From JBBDIJ01 sp040880485 (lineage in GTDB: Bacteria; Bacteroidota; Rhodothermia; Balneolales; Balneolaceae), in NCBI GenBank assembly GCA_040880485.1, contig JBBDIJ010000001.1, forward strand, positions 1 to 54,516: a stretch of 54,516 bases of DNA. Reading direction: 5' to 3'. The notes under the pieces are model-generated. The model ran no database searches and had not been told where the DNA came from. It saw only the letters and a list, made by a program, of their open reading frames with translations. The position numbers and the translations under genes were made by a program. How positions within the stretch are numbered: position 1 is the stretch's first letter; each line of letters opens with the position of its first letter. Shown here piece after piece: positions 15,327-25,414 of this stretch.

Positions 15327-18300
15327 TTGCGTATCATCCTATTCAGAATAGCGATTCTGGCCGCCCTGCTGTTTACAGGCTGGCCCGGGGAGGCCTGGGG
15401 CCGCCAGGAGGTGCCGGACAGTGGGGAGGAGGAGCGTCCTTCTACGCTCTTTGCACAGCAGATGGAGCGGCTCTTCTCCCTCTCATGGAGCGGCTCACTT
15501 CGCACACCCTTTCCTGGACACACTTCCCCTCTCTATATGGTGGTTCAACCCGGAGAGCTAATCGATCAGTGGCGACTTCCGGACGGCCGTTATGCAATTC
15601 GGCTACGGGCGGGTGGTGTGGAGAGTGGTGTGCCGGTGGTTTGGTCTTTTGAAGAGTACACACACGAGAGCCTGGCTCACCAGAAGCGTGAAAATTGGGA
15701 CCGGCTCATGCGAGAGGCAGGGGAGGCGGCTCTGGCCGATCGTGGACTGCTGGATTTCAGTATTGCCATACCCGGAGGCCGCGAGTCGGCATTTACTACC
15801 GTTTTCGGGAGACCGGAGGTGAATCTCCGGATACAGGGGGTGGCCAATATGAATGCAGGGGTCACTATCCAGCACTCGGCAGACCCCTCTCTATCGGAAG
15901 ATCAGCAGACACGCATCGATCCCACCTTCGAACAAAATCTGCAGCTCAATATTCAGGGCACCATCGGAGACAAACTCACCATTCAGACCGACTGGGATAC
16001 GGAACGGGCGTTCGACTTTCAAAACCGGTTCCGAATCTTCTATGAGGGGTATGAAGATGAGATCGTCCGGAGTGTGGAGATGGGGAACATCTCGATGGAC
16101 ACAGGGAACTCACTCATTCGCGGCTCAGGTTCTCTATTCGGGATCAAGTCCATAGCAGAGCTTGGGGCTCTGCGTTTTACTTCGGTCGTCTCTCAACAGA
16201 AAGGCCAGAGCAATGTGGAGACGATTCGCGGCGGTTCACAGGAGCAGCCGATCCGGTTAAAGCCGGCTGGATATGAGAATGATCGCCACTTCTTTCTGGA
16301 CTTCTATACCCGCCAGGAGTTTGAGGAGAGCATGGCCAACCCGCAGCAGGGCAGTCAGACCCTTCAGATATCGGAGTTGAACGTATGGGTATTACGGGAA
16401 CAGACGCAGACGGAGGAGAGTGCCCGTCAGGCGGTAGCACTGGCAGATTACGGAGTGGTGGAGAATCCTGATGGGTCGTTCGGGCCTCCCTCCGAAGAGC
16501 TTGACAGGTTCGACCCGGTGGTGATTGACTCCTTCCGCGATCCGGTGGAGCCAATATCTGCGTCGGCTCTGGGGCTGGATGACTCTCGCGATATGGAAAT
16601 GGGGTATTTTACACTGCTGCGTGAAGGGCAGGATTATACGGTGAACACGGTCACAGGTACGCTCTCCTTGAATCGTTCACTCGGTCCAAGGGACGTGTTA
16701 GCGGTCTCTTTTTCCTATATAGGGCCGGGCGGCGAAACTGTGACGGTTGGGGATGTGAATCAGGGGGGAAGCGGACGCCTCTTTCTGAAGATGCTACGCT
16801 CCGGGAATATGGTGACCGACCACCGGGTGTTTCCCCTGACCATGCGTAATGTCTATTCACTGGGTGTCGGGAATCTGACCCGTGACAATCTGGACCTGGA
16901 GATTCTGTTTACAGGTGGAAACATTGAACAGAACCATCTTCCGGGCCGGAGTAGTACTCTGTTGCAGGATCTGGGCCTGGACCGGGTAGACAGTGAGGGT
17001 GCGTTGAATCCGGATAACCAGGTCGATTTTGGTACGGGTACCCTGGATGCGCTGAACGGAAGAATCATTTTCCCCTGGCTGGAGCCGTTCGGCAGCAGAA
17101 TTGAGGAACTTTTACTGGAGTCAGGTGCCAGTCAGGAGGAGATTGACCAGCTCGCCTATCGGGAGCTCTACAGCGAACAGCAGCAGAATGCCAGCCGGGA
17201 CTCCCGAAACAGTTTCTACAGGATTGACGGACGAGCCAGGGGTGGTGTACAGGAGAACTATACACTGGGAATCGCCCTGGTGGAGGGTTCGGTGAGAGTC
17301 TTTGCAAACGGGAGTGAATTGCAGGAAGACGTTGATTTTCAGGTCGATTACAGTTTTGGAAGCATTACCATCCTGAACAGCCGCTATACCGCTCCGGGCC
17401 AGGATATCCGGATCGAATATGAGGAGCAGGCGCTGGCCACCATCGAGCAGAAGACCTTTACCGGGATGCGTGCCGAGTATCGGCTGAGTAACGATATTCA
17501 ATTTGGAGGTACCTATTTCCGTTATAGTGAACGGCCACTCGAGGATAAGATTCGTATCGGGGATGAACCGATCCGGAATGTAATTATCGGACTGGATGCC
17601 AACGCACGAATTGAAACTCCAATGGTCACGCGTGCTCTGGATGCCATGCCTTTTATCTCCACTTTGGAGCCGTCGGAACTTCGGCTGAGCGGAGAGTTTG
17701 CGCAGCTGCGCCCGGGAGTATCTGAAACCCGGGCAGTCCGTCGCGCCGTTCGTAACAACGAACTCTACCCCGACGAAGAGGAGGGGGTTTCGTTTGTCGA
17801 TGATTTTGAGGGATCCAGCATTTCGATCAATTTGTTGAATGCCACGCGATGGCATCTGGCTGCCCCACCTTCCGCAGTCCCCGGATTTGAACCCGATGAG
17901 GTCTACTTTGAGACGACACTTCAGGCTCCGTCGGACTCACCCCTGGATTTTCAGGCGGGCAGGGCCGACCTGCGTTCGAAGTTGAGCTGGTATACCATTC
18001 CCAGAAACATCTCTACTATCCTGCCCGAAGTGGAATTTACTCCGGAGTCCCGGCCGGTTCGCGTCAGAGATGTTTTCCCGGGACGGGAGACAAGGAATCC
18101 GCAGGAGGAGATCATTAATACCCTCGACCTTATTTTCGATCCCCAATCCCGGGGACCTTACAACTACAACATGGAGCTGCGTTCGCTGCTTGAGGAAAAT
18201 TCGGAGCGAACCTGGGGAGGGATGACAGCCGTCATTCCCTCCGGCCAGGAGGATTTCACACAAAACAATGTGGAGTTTCTTGAGTTCTGGGTGCAGCCGT

Positions 18301-21300
18301 TACTCCCGGGTGGCCGCTTTCCTGCCGGTGCGGATATGGAGGAGTATGACGGAACCATCTATATCGATATCGGCCTGGTATCGGAGGATGTGATTCCGAA
18401 CGCCAAACTGAATACGGAGGATGGCCTGGCAGTGAATCTGGAGTCACTTGCCCCCGACAGGCTGTCCAACACGCGCTCCTACATTCCTGCCAACCCGGTT
18501 CCACCCGAAGGGGAATTCTCACTGGAAAACCGTGAGTTGGAGGATGTGGGCCTCGACGGAATACCCGGTTCCAACGGATTTAACGGCCTCGATGAGCAGA
18601 CCGTTTTTTCAGACTTTATTGATCAGATGCGGGGGTTGTATGGTGAGTCCAGTGAGGAGTTTAAGAGCATTCTCGAAGATCCATCCAATGATCAGTACCG
18701 TTATTACGGGGAGTCGGAGATGGAAGGGTTGCCTCTGCACCGTCGTTTTCACCGGATGCTTGCCTATCCTGAAGGAAATACGCCGCTGGATCAGAGCGAC
18801 CGGCGTGCGGTAACCAATCGCCCCAACTCCGAGGGCCTGGTGAACCCCTCCAGGGTAGAGCTTAGCAACGCCTATTTTCAGTATGAAGTTGCACTGAACC
18901 CGGCAGACGACACCCGCATGCAGATAGGCGGGGAAGGGACTTATATTGTAGATATGGTGCCTGGTTCCCGTCCTCAGGACCGCTGGTATCAGGTCCGTAT
19001 TCCTCTGTCGGAGTTTGAAAGAAGGGTAGGGGATATCCAGGATTTTCAGAATATAAGCTATGTCCGATTCTGGATGTCGGGCTACAGCGAACCGCTTACC
19101 CTTCGCTTTGCCTCCTTCGAATTTGTGGGCAGCCAGTGGCAGAAAGCAGAAGAGATCAATGAACAGAGTGATCCCGGCGCCGGCCTAAGGGTATCTACCA
19201 TCAACATCGAAGAGAATTCCAGCCGGCGGCCTATTCCGTATCGGCAACCGTTTGGGGCTATCCGTGCCCAGAATCGGGGTACGCAGCTTCAGTCTCTGGC
19301 AAATGAGCAGTCCATTGTACTGGAAGCGAACAACCTGGGGCCGGGAGCTGTGCAGTTGGTACAGCGAAGTTTTCCAGGCGGGATGAACATGCTTAATTAC
19401 TCTAACATGAGGATGTTCGTTCACGGCGAGGGTTTTCAGGCACGCGGAGATGCAGAACTGGTTATGCGGTTTGGCAACGATCTGGAGAACAGTTATTACG
19501 AATATCGACAGCCGGTTACGCCGACCCGGGACGATTACCCATTTCAGAGTTACGATCCGGCACACACCGGACGGATGGAGGAGGAGGCGGCACAAGTCTG
19601 GAAGTATGACGAGAATAGCATGAACTTGCTACTGACCGCGTTCAATCAGCTCAAGCAGCTACGGAACCTGGAGCAGAGCGCTGGCAGCGATCAGCTCTAC
19701 GAGCGGGCCGACCTGCTGGAAGAAGCGGTACCGGGAGCGGTGATTGCCATTCGGGGAAACCCCTCTCTGGATCGGGTCATGGAGATCGGGATGGGGATAC
19801 GAAACCCGTATGATCTGGACGATCCGTCCGGTTCCGGTGTCCCTGTTCTGGATGCCCAGCTCTGGCTGAACGAGCTGCGCGTTTCGGGATTTGACAACCG
19901 CCACGGCTGGGCAGCCAATGCGCGTGCAGATATGCAGTTTGCCGATGTGGCCACGATTCGTGCAAATTTTGCCCGTCAGACCGACGGTTTCGGGGCTCTT
20001 GACTCGCGGCTGGGTCAGCGCCGGATTTCGGATCAGCTCGGGTACGATCTCGGCTCTACGCTCTATCTGCACTCTTTTATTCCTGACCGGTATAGCTGGA
20101 ACCTTCCGGTCTCTTTTACACATCGCAGAAACAGACAGACCCCTCGCTACCTGCCAAATGAGGGGGATGTGCGCCTCAGTGAGTTTATGGATGCAGTGAA
20201 TTCCCGTCAGGATATAGGAGAGGTGCAGAAAAACAGACTGATTGACAATAAAATGAGGGAGGTTCAGACCTATAACGAGGCGTGGTCATTGAACCTGAAC
20301 AACCTGACCAAGCGCAATTCGGTAAGTGCACTGATGCGCTACACACTGGACAACCTCACGTTCAATTATGTCTATAACAACTCTCACGCTCGTAATCCAC
20401 AAAATCTCTTTCAGGACAACTGGAACTATAACGCTTCTGTCAGATACAGCCACACGTTCAGGCAGGACCGATTTATGACTCCATTGTCCCTGTTTTCCGA
20501 AACACCTTTCTTGCGGCACCTCTCCGGATTTCAAATGGGTTATGCTCCGGACAACATTACCGCATCCATTTCTACACGAAGGGTCTTTGAAGAGCGCAGA
20601 CGAAGGGTGTATGCCCCGGACGATGCAGAGCAGCCACTTCAGCAGACGCATAATTTTAACTATTCGACCCTGTTCGGGTTCGACTATTCATTCACCCGCT
20701 CCATCACGACCGGTTTCCAGGCAAGGGGTATATTTGATCTGAACAGAATTTCACTGGAGGATGCTGGATATTCCGGGGCCGACAGCGACGCAGTAAGACC
20801 CATTCCCACACACAGGGTGTTGAACGACCTGTTGACACGGGCAGAGAGTGCACGCCGTTCAAATTATCAGGAGGATTATACGGCAACCTGGAGGCCGGAG
20901 CTACACCGGGTGGAACCTGTGAACTGGATCGACTATACACTTCAATATGGTGGCGGATTTCGATGGGAAAATACACCGTCCGGGTCGCAGCTTGGATCAA
21001 GGGTCTCCAACTCCTTTCGCCTGGACCACACCCTGCGACTCGATATCCAGTCGCTCTCTTCCAGGTCCTCTTTTCTGGCTGTCACCAGGCTGCAGAGTAC
21101 CGATATCACATGGGTTTCCAACCGGACCGGCACGCAGGCCGGGTATGCCGGTGGGTCCGGACTGATCGATATGTTGGGAACGGGTAGCGACTTCTCACCA
21201 TCACCCGGTTATCGGCTCGGTTTTACAGAGTCCATCTCACCGGATCGGCTGATCGGTCATCCCGGAGAGGGCTCTCCGGTTCAGATTCCGTCCAGCAATA

Positions 21301-22427
21301 CTTTTAGCGACCGGTTGAGCCTGACAGCCCGTTTTCTTCCTTTTGCCAATCTGTCGGTGGAGCTGACCTGGGCTACAGACTGGGATGAGCGGGAGACGGA
21401 AACATTGACTCTCGATCCGGACGGCTCCTCAGGCAGAGTCTCGGGTGGGTCCGGAAATGTCGCCTCCAGTACGTGGGCCTTTGGAGGAGGGTACCGTGAG
21501 CTATTTGAACGACAGTTGCAAACCGCGTTTGTGGATATAGACGCCTCGGCCGACAGTATCAGCGATGCGAGGGGCAGTATGGACGGAAGGACGGTTTTGA
21601 ACCGGGTTACACTGCAGGAGGATTTTCGCTACTCCTATCTTTCCGGATCTGCCGGAGGGTTTGGAGACCGGGGTTTTACACCGCTTTCGATGCCCTCCTG
21701 GCGTGTAAACTGGACCGGCCTGGAGGAGTGGATCCCGTGGGCAGGCCGCTACATGCAACGTGCTTCTGTTACGCATGCCTACACCGGAACCTATCGACTC
21801 GGCTGGATCTTTAACAACAATCCCGGTCCGCTTTCGCCCCGCAGAATCGGCACTTATGTTGTTGAGGATGAGCGACCGGAGTTTGAACCTAACAATTTGA
21901 ATATCGAGAAGCGGTTTGCGCCTGTGGTTCAGCTCAATGTAACCTGGAATAATAGCCTTCGTACCCAGATAGGGTATGAGTTCAGTGAGCTTACCAGTTT
22001 TGCCCTCTCCAATATGAATGTAACGGAGCGTATTTCGAAGGGTATGAGACTTTCGGCAGGATACACAGTTCGCAATTTTCGAATGCCACTTTTCGGGGAT
22101 ATTGGAAACAATCTGGACATTACCCTCACCGGAAATATCATCGAGGATTCTGAGCAGCGTTTTCTGCTGGATGCCGACCTGGAGCGAGCCCTTTCGGAGG
22201 GACATGAGACGATAGACCGTAACCCGGTTTCCCACCGGATCAGCCCGAGGCCCCCATCCGGCCTGACTCGCCTGAACGGGTCACTCCTTCTGGGGTACCG
22301 GTTTAGCAATAGGCTGCAGGCCAATTTTGAATACAATTTTACCCGTATTCTTCCAAAATCTTCCCGAACCTTCGAACGAACGATTCACGACATTCGATTT
22401 AACATAAGGATACATATTCAGTCGTGA
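15327..22427 (+). CDS. sprA: Cell-surface protein SprA / Sov, outer-membrane translocon of the type IX secretion system
   Basis: A 2366-residue protein, the right size for SprA, which forms the very large outer-membrane barrel through which type IX cargo is exported. A signal peptide is seen (hydrophobic core to AWGRQ, about residue 26). The N-terminal region has FGRPEVNLRIQGVANMNAG and IQGTIGDKLTIQTDWDTE, typical of the family, then repeated beta-rich segments such as YFTLLREGQDYTVNTVTGTL. The C-terminus ends in a beta-strand, IRFNIRIHIQS. An in-frame TGA at 15312 leaves TTG at 15327 as the only reasonable start. SprA is essential for T9SS gliding/secretion in Flavobacterium; here no other T9SS gene is in view. 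Confidence 0.93.
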   Translation: MRIILFRIAILAALLFTGWPGEAWGRQEVPDSGEEERPSTLFAQQMERLFSLSWSGSLRTPFPGHTSPLYMVVQPGELIDQWRLPDGRYAIRLRAGGVESGVPVVWSFEEYTHESLAHQKRENWDRLMREAGEAALADRGLLDFSIAIPGGRESAFTTVFGRPEVNLRIQGVANMNAGVTIQHSADPSLSEDQQTRIDPTFEQNLQLNIQGTIGDKLTIQTDWDTERAFDFQNRFRIFYEGYEDEIVRSVEMGNISMDTGNSLIRGSGSLFGIKSIAELGALRFTSVVSQQKGQSNVETIRGGSQEQPIRLKPAGYENDRHFFLDFYTRQEFEESMANPQQGSQTLQISELNVWVLREQTQTEESARQAVALADYGVVENPDGSFGPPSEELDRFDPVVIDSFRDPVEPISASALGLDDSRDMEMGYFTLLREGQDYTVNTVTGTLSLNRSLGPRDVLAVSFSYIGPGGETVTVGDVNQGGSGRLFLKMLRSGNMVTDHRVFPLTMRNVYSLGVGNLTRDNLDLEILFTGGNIEQNHLPGRSSTLLQDLGLDRVDSEGALNPDNQVDFGTGTLDALNGRIIFPWLEPFGSRIEELLLESGASQEEIDQLAYRELYSEQQQNASRDSRNSFYRIDGRARGGVQENYTLGIALVEGSVRVFANGSELQEDVDFQVDYSFGSITILNSRYTAPGQDIRIEYEEQALATIEQKTFTGMRAEYRLSNDIQFGGTYFRYSERPLEDKIRIGDEPIRNVIIGLDANARIETPMVTRALDAMPFISTLEPSELRLSGEFAQLRPGVSETRAVRRAVRNNELYPDEEEGVSFVDDFEGSSISINLLNATRWHLAAPPSAVPGFEPDEVYFETTLQAPSDSPLDFQAGRADLRSKLSWYTIPRNISTILPEVEFTPESRPVRVRDVFPGRETRNPQEEIINTLDLIFDPQSRGPYNYNMELRSLLEENSERTWGGMTAVIPSGQEDFTQNNVEFLEFWVQPLLPGGRFPAGADMEEYDGTIYIDIGLVSEDVIPNAKLNTEDGLAVNLESLAPDRLSNTRSYIPANPVPPEGEFSLENRELEDVGLDGIPGSNGFNGLDEQTVFSDFIDQMRGLYGESSEEFKSILEDPSNDQYRYYGESEMEGLPLHRRFHRMLAYPEGNTPLDQSDRRAVTNRPNSEGLVNPSRVELSNAYFQYEVALNPADDTRMQIGGEGTYIVDMVPGSRPQDRWYQVRIPLSEFERRVGDIQDFQNISYVRFWMSGYSEPLTLRFASFEFVGSQWQKAEEINEQSDPGAGLRVSTINIEENSSRRPIPYRQPFGAIRAQNRGTQLQSLANEQSIVLEANNLGPGAVQLVQRSFPGGMNMLNYSNMRMFVHGEGFQARGDAELVMRFGNDLENSYYEYRQPVTPTRDDYPFQSYDPAHTGRMEEEAAQVWKYDENSMNLLLTAFNQLKQLRNLEQSAGSDQLYERADLLEEAVPGAVIAIRGNPSLDRVMEIGMGIRNPYDLDDPSGSGVPVLDAQLWLNELRVSGFDNRHGWAANARADMQFADVATIRANFARQTDGFGALDSRLGQRRISDQLGYDLGSTLYLHSFIPDRYSWNLPVSFTHRRNRQTPRYLPNEGDVRLSEFMDAVNSRQDIGEVQKNRLIDNKMREVQTYNEAWSLNLNNLTKRNSVSALMRYTLDNLTFNYVYNNSHARNPQNLFQDNWNYNASVRYSHTFRQDRFMTPLSLFSETPFLRHLSGFQMGYAPDNITASISTRRVFEERRRRVYAPDDAEQPLQQTHNFNYSTLFGFDYSFTRSITTGFQARGIFDLNRISLEDAGYSGADSDAVRPIPTHRVLNDLLTRAESARRSNYQEDYTATWRPELHRVEPVNWIDYTLQYGGGFRWENTPSGSQLGSRVSNSFRLDHTLRLDIQSLSSRSSFLAVTRLQSTDITWVSNRTGTQAGYAGGSGLIDMLGTGSDFSPSPGYRLGFTESISPDRLIGHPGEGSPVQIPSSNTFSDRLSLTARFLPFANLSVELTWATDWDERETETLTLDPDGSSGRVSGGSGNVASSTWAFGGGYRELFERQLQTAFVDIDASADSISDARGSMDGRTVLNRVTLQEDFRYSYLSGSAGGFGDRGFTPLSMPSWRVNWTGLEEWIPWAGRYMQRASVTHAYTGTYRLGWIFNNNPGPLSPRRIGTYVVEDERPEFEPNNLNIEKRFAPVVQLNVTWNNSLRTQIGYEFSELTSFALSNMNVTERISKGMRLSAGYTVRNFRMPLFGDIGNNLDITLTGNIIEDSEQRFLLDADLERALSEGHETIDRNPVSHRISPRPPSGLTRLNGSLLLGYRFSNRLQANFEYNFTRILPKSSRTFERTIHDIRFNIRIHIQS

Positions 22428-22607
22428 TCAGCTTGGCATTTATCGAGGTTTTCTTTATATAAATACCCTCAATAAACCTTGTAATTACGGCCTTTGGGTG
22501 CGAATTGCATGTGATTGGATGCACAGTCTGGCCGGGTCGGGCCGGAGAAGAGTCGCAGGGCCGCTATCTATTGAACCTTAAATGTTAACGAACAGGAAGA
22601 CAAGCTT

Positions 22608-23738
22608 ATGTCCAATAAGAAAGTAAACATTGCCATTGTTGGCCTTGGTTTTGGAGCGGAGTTTATTCCGATCTACCAGAAGCACCCCAATGCCAACATG
22701 TATGCCATCTGCCAGCGAAATGAAAAATCGTTGAATGAAGTGGGAGATCAATTCGGGATCGATGAACGCTATGAATCCTATGAAGAGATGCTGAAGAACC
22801 CCAAAATTGACGCGGTTCATATCAATACTCCGATTCAGCTCCATGCAGAGCATACCCTTATGGCTCTCAGGGCTGGCAAACATGTGGCCTGTACGGTACC
22901 AATGGCCACTACTGTAGCGGATTGCGAGGAGATTGTGAAGACCGTCAAAAAGACCGGCCTGAAGTACACTATGGCTGAGACCGTGGTCTACAGCCGTGAG
23001 TATCTCTTTGTGAAGGAGCTCTATGAGAAAGGCGAACTGGGTGAGATTCAGTATCTGCAGGCGAGCCACCCCCAGGATATGGAAGGCTGGCCCGAATATT
23101 GGGAGCGGATGAAGCCAATGCACTACGCCACGCACGTGGTCAGCCCCGTTTTGGGCCTATTGAACAAGCCGGCTGAATATGTCTCCTGCTTCGGCTCCGG
23201 AAAGATCAGCGATGATCTTGCCAAAAAATCGGGCTGCTCATTTGCTGTACAGTCTGCTCAAATCAAGCTGAAGGACTCCGATGTTTCGGCCCACATCTAC
23301 CGCTCACTGTTCGATACGGCACGTCAGTATCGCGAGAGCTTTGACGCCTACGGGACTAAAAAGTCTTTCGAGTGGCCGCTGGTAGAGGGAGAAGAGCCGG
23401 TAATCCATACGGCCAAGAAGCCCGAACCGGAGATACCGGAACGTGTAGAGGTGCCCGATTACGGTCACAGACTGCCGAAGGAGATTCAGGCATTCACCCA
23501 GGCGGGTGTGTATGATGCCGAAGATTCTGCTCACCTCTCCTTTATTCAGGGTGGCGGGCACGGCGGATCACATCCGCACCTGGCGCATGAGTTTGTCTCT
23601 TCCATCGTGGAAGACCGCGATCCCTATCCGAACGTTGTGCAATCTGCGAACTGGACCTGCGTCGGACTTCTGGCACATGAATCGTCGATGAACGGTGGCA
23701 AGATCATGAAGCTGCCAGAGTTTACGCTTCACGACTGA
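22608..23738 (+). CDS. Gfo/Idh/MocA-family NAD(P)-dependent oxidoreductase
   Basis: A 376-residue oxidoreductase with an N-terminal Rossmann fold (AIVGLGFGAEF, residues about 9-19) and a C-terminal alpha/beta domain. The NAD-binding region continues as ICQRNEKSL and AVHINTPIQLHAEHTLMALRAGKHV. At the place of the usual catalytic EKP the sequence reads CTVPMATT, so the Lys of the EKP motif is replaced. Candidate catalytic residues later on are MHYATH and GGGHGGSHPHLAHEF. Substrate is unknown; sugars or inositol derivatives are the usual ones. Single gene with its own ribosome site (AGGAAG) and a strong terminator downstream. Confidence 0.85.
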   Translation: MSNKKVNIAIVGLGFGAEFIPIYQKHPNANMYAICQRNEKSLNEVGDQFGIDERYESYEEMLKNPKIDAVHINTPIQLHAEHTLMALRAGKHVACTVPMATTVADCEEIVKTVKKTGLKYTMAETVVYSREYLFVKELYEKGELGEIQYLQASHPQDMEGWPEYWERMKPMHYATHVVSPVLGLLNKPAEYVSCFGSGKISDDLAKKSGCSFAVQSAQIKLKDSDVSAHIYRSLFDTARQYRESFDAYGTKKSFEWPLVEGEEPVIHTAKKPEPEIPERVEVPDYGHRLPKEIQAFTQAGVYDAEDSAHLSFIQGGGHGGSHPHLAHEFVSSIVEDRDPYPNVVQSANWTCVGLLAHESSMNGGKIMKLPEFTLHD

Positions 23739-23804
23739 TTTGTGCTGGACAGATTCAGATGTGAAAGCCGGTAACGACCGTTTTCGCATCGGAGTGGAGT
23801 ATAT

Positions 23805-23839
23805 AAACCCGGAACCGACTAATCGGTTTCGGGTTTTTT
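23805..23839 (+). terminator. Rho-independent terminator after the Gfo/Idh/MocA gene
   Basis: A 14-bp stem (23805-23818 with 23823-23836, one G-T wobble) with loop CTAA is followed by T's (to 23839). It sits about 66 nt past the stop. It lies between two convergent genes (the oxidoreductase and lnt), and the minus-strand side also has an ATAT/T-rich end, so it may act weakly in both directions. Confidence 0.85.
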
Positions 23840-23851
23840 AATGTCCTGAGG

Positions 23852-25414
23852 TCAGGCGTTTGAGTCGGTTTTCCGGAAGGCCGGAATCAGCGATCCCAGA
23901 AGCGCCAGTGCCAGGACAAGCAGGTTGAACCAGTCGCCGAATCGCATGTAGGGGGTGAGCCGGCTGTTGGGTTCTATGGTGGCTGTAAACGCGTCCTGAA
24001 CCCAGTAATCCGTCTTTCTGTGTATGGTTCCGTCGGGCCCGATGATACCGGAGATACCATTGTTGGCGCTTCTGGCAATCCAGCGCTGTGTCTCGATGGC
24101 GCGTAGCCGTGCGAATGCGAAGTGCTGTATATGTCCGCTGGTGTAGCCCCACCACCCGTCGTTGGTGATGATTGTCAGAAAATCGGCTCCCCCGGTTACA
24201 AATTCACGAACCCACTCCGGAAACACGGAGTCGTAACAGATGAGTGCAGGTGTATACAGAGGTCCCACCGGGAAATTAACGGCCTCTTCGCCTCTGCCAT
24301 ACCCCGTCAGGCTTCCCCAGTCCACCCATCCCGCGCGGTCCAGCCCCTGAAAAAACTCTGCGAAGGGGAGACGCTCTACTACCGGCACGAGCCGCCCTTT
24401 TTTATAGACGCTAACCTGCCCGTCCGGAGAGAAGTGAAGCGCGGCATTGTAAACATTCCATGGCACTCCGTTCCGATAGCCGCGCACAACCTTTGGCACC
24501 CTCTCTTCGTAGGTCTGCAGGTATCCGGATCCTGTAATCAGGGTACTGTTCCAGACACGTACCGAGTCCCGAATCCGATCTACATGGCGGCTATCGAGTG
24601 TCACAACAGATTCCAGCGCATTTTCGGGCCACAGTATAAGGCGGGTATTTCGGGTTCGAACCACATTGGTCTGCTCCAGCAGGCTGGTGACCACCTCATC
24701 TGCATTTTCAAAACCGCCTAAATCGATATAGGAGTCCAGATTGGGCTGGATGACAGCTACTTCGATCGGGGGGTGCGGGCTCTCCGGATTCGGTGTAGTG
24801 TTCATTGCCAGCATGGATAGGAGTGGAAAAATCAGGATGGAGGCCAGTAGCATGTAGAGACGTCGGGGAACCGGTTGCCGTACGGCCTGCCAAAGAAATG
24901 CCGAGGTGAGTACGATCCAGAAACTGATTCCCAGATACCCTGTCCAGCTGATGTAATGGACCAGATAGGGGAGTTCAGCCCAGCCGTTACCCAGAGCGAG
25001 CCAGTTCCAGGCCAAATCCCAGCGATGGTGCAGAAATTCATAACTTGTCCACACGGCTGCGGCGACGGGTGCAAACCAGAACGCCTGGGCGGAAGAGTGC
25101 ATCAGTTTCCTGATCCATAGAAGGGGGATCAGCATCAGAAGCGAATTGGCAAGGATGGCTGCGATCCCTCCCGTCAGAGTGGCCATTACAAGCCAGTATG
25201 TCGTGATGGTGTTCCAGAGGATCAGGCCTGGATAGGTGTAGAGGATCACCTCCCGGACAGTTCTGCAGTGTTTCAGGAGCATAAAGAGCAGCAGAAAGGC
25301 GGGGAACTGCAGAATCGGCAGGTTTACGGGAGGCCAGGCCAGGCCGAGGAGAACTCCGGCGGTCAGTGAGAGTAGCCACGGCTTCTTCGAAAACTCTTTG
25401 AACGTCTCACTCAT
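23852..25414 (-). CDS. lnt: Apolipoprotein N-acyltransferase
   Basis: A 520-residue inner-membrane enzyme that adds the third acyl chain to lipoproteins. About six hydrophobic segments in the first 210 residues are followed by a nitrilase-like domain and a final membrane helix (LLVLALALLGSLIP). The catalytic triad is visible: Glu in LWPENALES (about 261), Lys in YKKGRLVPVVE (about 338) and Cys in ICYDSVFPEW (about 391). Length is standard. The start codon overlaps the rsmI stop (ATGA), so the two are translated together. This fits an organism with abundant lipoproteins. Confidence 0.95.
   Translation of the reverse strand: MSETFKEFSKKPWLLSLTAGVLLGLAWPPVNLPILQFPAFLLLFMLLKHCRTVREVILYTYPGLILWNTITTYWLVMATLTGGIAAILANSLLMLIPLLWIRKLMHSSAQAFWFAPVAAAVWTSYEFLHHRWDLAWNWLALGNGWAELPYLVHYISWTGYLGISFWIVLTSAFLWQAVRQPVPRRLYMLLASILIFPLLSMLAMNTTPNPESPHPPIEVAVIQPNLDSYIDLGGFENADEVVTSLLEQTNVVRTRNTRLILWPENALESVVTLDSRHVDRIRDSVRVWNSTLITGSGYLQTYEERVPKVVRGYRNGVPWNVYNAALHFSPDGQVSVYKKGRLVPVVERLPFAEFFQGLDRAGWVDWGSLTGYGRGEEAVNFPVGPLYTPALICYDSVFPEWVREFVTGGADFLTIITNDGWWGYTSGHIQHFAFARLRAIETQRWIARSANNGISGIIGPDGTIHRKTDYWVQDAFTATIEPNSRLTPYMRFGDWFNLLVLALALLGSLIPAFRKTDSNA

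Noticed and set aside
17121..17855. A 244-residue minus-strand frame, and similar ones at 21501-22235 and 11446-12138
   Set aside because: Antisense to sprA or the PLP enzyme; no motif, ribosome site or conservation sign.
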